NCBI GenBank assembly: GCA_028023455.1
Contig: JAQFVV010006255.1
Coordinates: forward strand, 3,288,001 to 3,352,000
From: Epiperipatus broadwayi
Lineage: Eukaryota; Onychophora; Udeonychophora; Euonychophora; Peripatidae
DNA: 64,000 bases
Direction: 5' to 3'
Both the position numbers and the translations under genes were made by a program. Shown in pieces: positions 59,777-64,000 of this stretch. A model generated the notes under the pieces. The model worked only from the letters and a program-made list of their open reading frames with translations, did not search any database and was not told where the DNA came from. Positions within the stretch are counted from its first letter, which is position 1. Each line of letters opens with the position of its first letter.

Positions 59777-61185
59777 GTGATATTTAAATTTTTCCAGATT
59801 GCTACTAGTTGTAATAGCAAATCTACCACTGTGGAAGATCTTTTGCTATCACAATTCACTGATGGTGAGGTAACTACATTTTCTCCACACTATCAGGATA
59901 ACCTTCAGTTGATCAGAGAACCTCTTTCATTTTCCAATATTCCTGTAATCAAGAATCATGAGTAACAGATAGAAAAAAAATTATTGTTAATTCATTCGTT
60001 AGAGATGTTAATAGTATGAAAGACTTTTCATTTTCAGCCTCATTTAAATAATTTATCTAAATCTGAATCAAACCTTTGAGATTCAAATACTAGTAATATT
60101 CTCATGTCTAATAAGTTGAGAAATAACAAAATTGAGTTAACAAATTGTGAATTTTATAATAAAATACAAAATGAAAGTGAAAAAAATAGTTGCGTAAAAA
60201 CGTTACAAAAATGTGATTTGAGAGCTCAAGTAAACATTTGCAAACTGAAGAAAATGATGTTTTTAATTTACTTAATGATGGCTTGACTGAGATTTTACCT
60301 ACAAATAGATTAAACTCTGATGTCATATATATTGATGAACAGCTTTATCAGGAATATAGTAACAAGTTTAACTTAGTGCCCATTACCTTGCTAAAATCAT
60401 TTAAGAAGTTCCATAATGCTAAGACACTAATTATGACTGTAACTAGTGTCGACTGCAATCGTTTTAAATTTCTACTGGAGGAGTTTTATTTGATGTTAAT
60501 GGGAAAAAATTCTGTAATATAGTCTACAAAGTTTTGCGACATCTTAATAACAGATATGTTTGTGCCAAGTTTCATAATTCTAACCAAAATGATTTTTCTA
60601 AAAAAAGTTCTGTGTTTAAATAATAAAATATTTTGTTACATTGACATGGATAGGTCTCTAATACTTATAAGGCAAATTAAAAACTGCTACATTGACTTTA
60701 ATGACAAGGACCTTCAGATTCTGCTTAATAAGTTTGAAATTGGGCCAAACTTCAAATATTTGCTAGAAAAAAGAACTAGTGTTCCACTATTAATGAATAC
60801 AGCTACTTTCAACATTATTTTATGCAAAGGAGTTCTACCAACTGACATCCAAACTCTTCATGACACTAAGTCATCCCCTTTGCTAATTACTTTCAGAGGT
60901 GTTACACCTTAATGGTTTTTTATAAAGAAAGAACTGCATTGCAAAAGATTGCCCTTCTAGATTTTACCAGTTGTGTGGGATGAAAATGTTCAAAAGTCAT
61001 CAGTGTTCCAAAGCTTTGACTATCACTAATCAAAATTCAATCATTATTCATGAAGATTCTGTACACTACTGTTACATTACCATCATCACCTCAAGAGTAT
61101 TGATGATGAGTCTGAAATAATGCATCTCTGTGTGATGGCAAATGAAGTTTTATCCTCTAATGAATTTACTCCAATCATCCAAGAC
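59777..61185 (+). pseudogene. Broken protein-coding sequence, unknown family
   Basis: Several consecutive plus-strand frames read like one decayed protein. 59798-59965: STTVEDLLLSQFTDGEV, in frame from a possible 3' splice site (TTTAAATTTTTCCAG) at 59785-59799. 60104-60286: SNKLRNNKIELTNCEFYNK. 60238-60522: LNDGLTEILPTNRLNSDV. About 60475-60620 in another frame: LFDVNGKKFCNIVYKVLRHL then CAKFHNSNQNDFSKK. 60556-60912: NKFEIGPNFKYLLEKRTS. Near 61080-61185: YHHHLKSIDDESEIMHLC. Frame changes and stops show it is dead. Codon-level complexity is far above background. It has no introns over 1.4 kb, so it may be a retrocopy or one large exon. It ends abruptly at the hAT end at 61186. I do not recognise the family. 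Confidence 0.6.
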
Positions 61186-63201
61186 AGCCATACTCAACCT
61201 TTTTCTTCCCTGGGCCACATATATTTGTGTGCTACATCAAGCAGGCTGCAACATACTATATAAGTAATCGGCACCAATTGGTGTCACATGAAAAATGTAT
61301 GACTTCTCAATTCATGCATGCCACAGATTGTGGCTCACTCTCCTATATCTTAGAATTAACATATTAATAAAATGCAAACACTTTTATTTGATATAAACAT
61401 TTATTTAAATATCAATGTGATTTTTGATATTGAGATAAACTTTTAACAATTTTAAATAAATCTGGTTTATAAGAGCTCCATGCTATTCTTAATATATCAT
61501 TAAGGCGTGAATCAGTAAGTCTGTTTCTATACACATTCTTCACATATTTCATTTTCGAATAAGATGATTCACAAAGATATATCGATACAAACAATGTGAG
61601 CAACATTTGTGCACACTTTTTGACAGTTTTATATTTTTCAGGCACTAATTTCCAAAATTCTATATACTCCCCTCTCTTTTTTTTTTAAAAATGGCTTTCA
61701 AATTTGTGTCATTTTTAAATTCAACAAATTCGTCAAATAGCTTAACATAATCCTGTCCAAATGCAGCTAAATGTCTAATAGTTGCTAATTCTAAGTGCCA
61801 GGGATTTTCTATAAGTAAGAGACAATTCTTAATATTTCTTAAATCTTGAAATCTATTTTAAAATTATTTCAATAAGGTAGCTAAATAATTTGAAATAATT
61901 ACATAGGTTTCTGAAGAAATGTCAATAGCATCTTGCTTAGCATTTGTCAATATTGGAAAATGATGTAGTATTTGATTTTGTATATCTTAGTAATAAATAT
62001 TTAGTTTTTCTTCAAAAGCAAATATTTTATTTGCCATTTGTGTAATAATTTTATTTTCCCCTTGCAAACTAATATTAAGATCACAAAGTTTTTCTGTAAT
62101 GTCACATAAAAAAGTTAGAAGGCACCATCATCCATCATTGTCAAGCTCATTATAAATTTAATTGTTTTCTTATAAAAATGATTCAAAACGTTACCTCTGC
62201 TTAGCCATGCACTGAATTATGCAAAAGTACATCACCATAATTACTATTTATTTCTTCCAAAGATTTTAAAATTTTCTGTGATTCAATTCCTGCTGGAATA
62301 TAATTCACAATGTTTATCACAGCATTTACTTCTTTAATGAATATATGGGCCCCTAAGTTTTCTTGGTGAATTAAACAATGAAATGACAAGAGATTTGTTA
62401 GATTATATTTATTTTTTAATAAGGAAACAAATTCCTTTTTGAATTCAATCATTGAAGGACATCTACCAGTGCACACAGAAAACAATTTTTTTATTTCAAT
62501 ATTTTTCTACTCCAGAAAAGTACAAATACTATTGAGGAAATCACTACCTCTACTTTGATCCTTCATAGGAAGAAATTTCAAAAAATCTTCACAAATTGAA
62601 TTCTGTACAGTATTTGATGAAAATAGCACATTGTGATGTTGCTGAAATGTTAGTACTAGAATCAACGGCAAAACTAAAATATTTGCAGTTTTTCAAATCT
62701 TCTATTATATTATCAAAAATGTTTTGCAATATCTTCAGTACGTCTAATGCGGGTAGAATCTGACAATTGTAATTTCTTAATTTGTAATAATATTTGACTT
62801 TTATCATTAAATTTATCAAATAATATATTCGAAGCATTTATGAAACATTCTTTCACAACTTCAGATTGTAAACAGTTTCATATTTTTGCCAAGTATATAA
62901 CAAATTTCATATGATGCTTGATTGTCACATCTGCTTTTTGTGAGATTGCCACTAACATAACATTTTGTTGTTATTGTAATGATTTCTTGAAGAAAACTAA
63001 TTTTTCATTTCTTATTAAAGAAGCAAAAGTGTCATTAAATAATTTATGTTTCATGGTGTAATGAGAATCAATGATATATTTTTTTAATATAACACTTTCT
63101 TCACAAATCAAACTTGCTGTGTTATTTAACACAACAAAATATTTCTCTTCCCAATTGTCTTGAAATATTATATTTTCATTCGATATGTTGCTTGAAGTCA
63201 T
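61186..63201 (-). pseudogene. hAT transposon with decayed GTF2IRD2-like transposase
   Basis: The transposase reads on the minus strand, in order. 63201-62971: N-terminal BED-finger-like segment (NTASLICEES, then HYTMKHK). 62837-62589: CKYFSFAVDSSTNISATSQC, where active hAT proteins have D-E-S-T-D-I. 62485-62201: CTGRCPSMIEF then LLSFHCLIHQENLGAHIF, the FHC-IHQE block. About 62110-61700: FLCDITEKLCDLN and related sequence, broken by stops. 61645-61412: CESSYSKMKYVKNVYRNRL, the C-terminal hAT dimerisation domain. Several stops and frameshifts make it a pseudogene. The terminal repeat at 61186 starts CAGCCATACTCAACC; the preceding 8 bases, ATCCAAGA, are the candidate target duplication. The other end was not found and probably lies beyond 64 kb or is disrupted. 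Confidence 0.88.
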
Positions 63202-63289
63202 TATTATGGTGTTTAAATTATAGTTTCATATAAAATACTACGTGTCTGTGTGTATACTAATTCACATATAAAACTAATATATCTTACCT
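63202..63289. other. hAT upstream region
   Basis: AT-rich sequence upstream of the transposase start on the minus strand. It probably belongs to the hAT element. No terminal repeat is visible. Confidence 0.3.
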
Positions 63290-63830
63290 TGTGACTATTG
63301 GCAGATTGAATTAAAGTTTCAAACTGCTGATTGGTCAATTTTACAATCTGCAGTGAATATATTTGTCTTTTTAAAATTATATTTGTTTTAGTTTAGTATC
63401 TAAAATGCAAATTCATAATTTGTCCGATTACAAAAAGGTTTTTTTAAAAATAAATTTCTATTTATAATTGATGATAATAATCTAAGCTATCAAATTAAAA
63501 TAAATGCTTACCATCCAATTGTAAATTCCAGATATAATTCATTAAATTCCTTATCAATATGTTTTAGTGTAAAAGCAAATATCTTTGACTAAAATCTGAA
63601 AAACAAACAAATGGGTAAAAAAAAAAAAATATTAGCAAATTATAGTTTCATTGTCGAATTCAAAATGTAGAAATATAACTGTCAAAGTCATGGATTGGCA
63701 TTCCCTTGTGGAAAAAAAAACAATCAGAAGCTTCAAAAGACACATTTGTATGATTATTATACCATTAAATTTAAATATTATTGATTTTTTTACTTGTAAA
63801 AAATACTGAAGGTGTTAAAGATACTGGGGC
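63290..63830 (+). repeat. Dispersed repeat F, copy 3
   Basis: It aligns with 10340-11190 and with the reverse of 12175-12790. Shared blocks are 'tattggcagattgaatta', 'gattggtcaattttac', 'cataatttgtccgatta', 'gtgtaaaagcaaa', 'aacaatcagaagc', 'aatattattgattttttta' and 'cttgtaaaaaatact'. No conserved ORF. Its position upstream of the hAT transposase could mean it is nested in that transposon. Confidence 0.65.
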
Positions 63831-64000
63831 ATTTCTGTTGTAGATTTGGCAGATTCTTCAGATCTGTGAAATTAAAAAAAAGCCAGATAATGTTTAGTAT
63901 GTCACTAAAAAAATCAGTTACACATGCATGTTAATTAAGAAGAGTGTTGTCACATCTTTTAACCATTAATCTGTTGCTGGGCAACACATAAAATCTTGTC
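63831..64000. other. Window edge, no gene
   Basis: A short palindrome GTTGCTGGGCAAC lies at about 63972-63984. No feature can be assigned at the edge. Confidence 0.35.

Noticed and set aside
60108-60326. Minus-strand 72-codon ORF
   Set aside because: Shadow of the plus-strand pseudogene; the plus frames have the richer protein-like composition and continue on both sides.

Overview
This window looks like non-coding, repeat-dense DNA from a large, very AT-rich animal genome, roughly one quarter G+C by eye. Support comes from tRNA-derived SINEs with target-site duplications, eukaryotic hAT and Merlin transposons, a probable solo LTR, many MITE-like fold-back repeats, (TA)n and (CAAA)n microsatellites, and no operon-like ORF packing or ribosome binding sites. 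The species cannot be named from sequence. An invertebrate such as a mollusc or cnidarian fits the mix of GTF2IRD2-like hAT, Merlin and tRNA-Gly-like SINE, but that is inference. No intact protein-coding gene, rRNA or functional tRNA is supported.

Layout. 1-6.4 kb: old AT-rich dispersed repeats with a 0.8-kb fold-back nested inside one copy, a perfect 113-bp inverted repeat and a small palindromic MITE. 6.4-9.4 kb: a SINE with clear target duplications, a decayed hAT-like element and a tandem duplication. 10-18.3 kb: a large inverted pair of one repeat family, two more fold-backs, older repeat copies and a short tandem array. 22 kb: a non-autonomous hAT element. 26.7-27.2 kb: a TIR element carrying a tRNA-like SINE core. 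30-34.7 kb: tandem repeats, a probable 1.4-kb solo LTR and a large fold-back. 34.9-43.3 kb: two decayed Merlin transposons with fold-backs and MITEs between them. 43.3-47.4 kb: mostly unique DNA with GC-richer patches. 47.5-50.1 kb: a hAT element with a perfect 8-bp duplication, then a long fold-back. 51.3-51.6 kb: one ORF with protein-like composition. 53-56 kb: a reverse-strand SINE and GC-richer patches. 59.8-61.2 kb: a broken, unrecognised protein-coding sequence, cut by a hAT transposon whose decayed transposase fills 61.2-63.2 kb on the minus strand. 63.3-63.8 kb: a third copy of the 10-12 kb repeat family.

The genes do not form a pathway. The one theme is transposon history: DNA transposons (hAT, Merlin), their short derivatives and fold-back elements inserted into and beside one another. 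The only non-transposon coding signals are the pseudogene near 60 kb and the weak exon-like ORF near 51.4 kb. I saw no convincing new biological system. The most useful leads are the perfect hairpin at 2.9-3.1 kb, the unidentified pseudogene, the SINE-core/TIR chimeras and the GC-richer unique patches.
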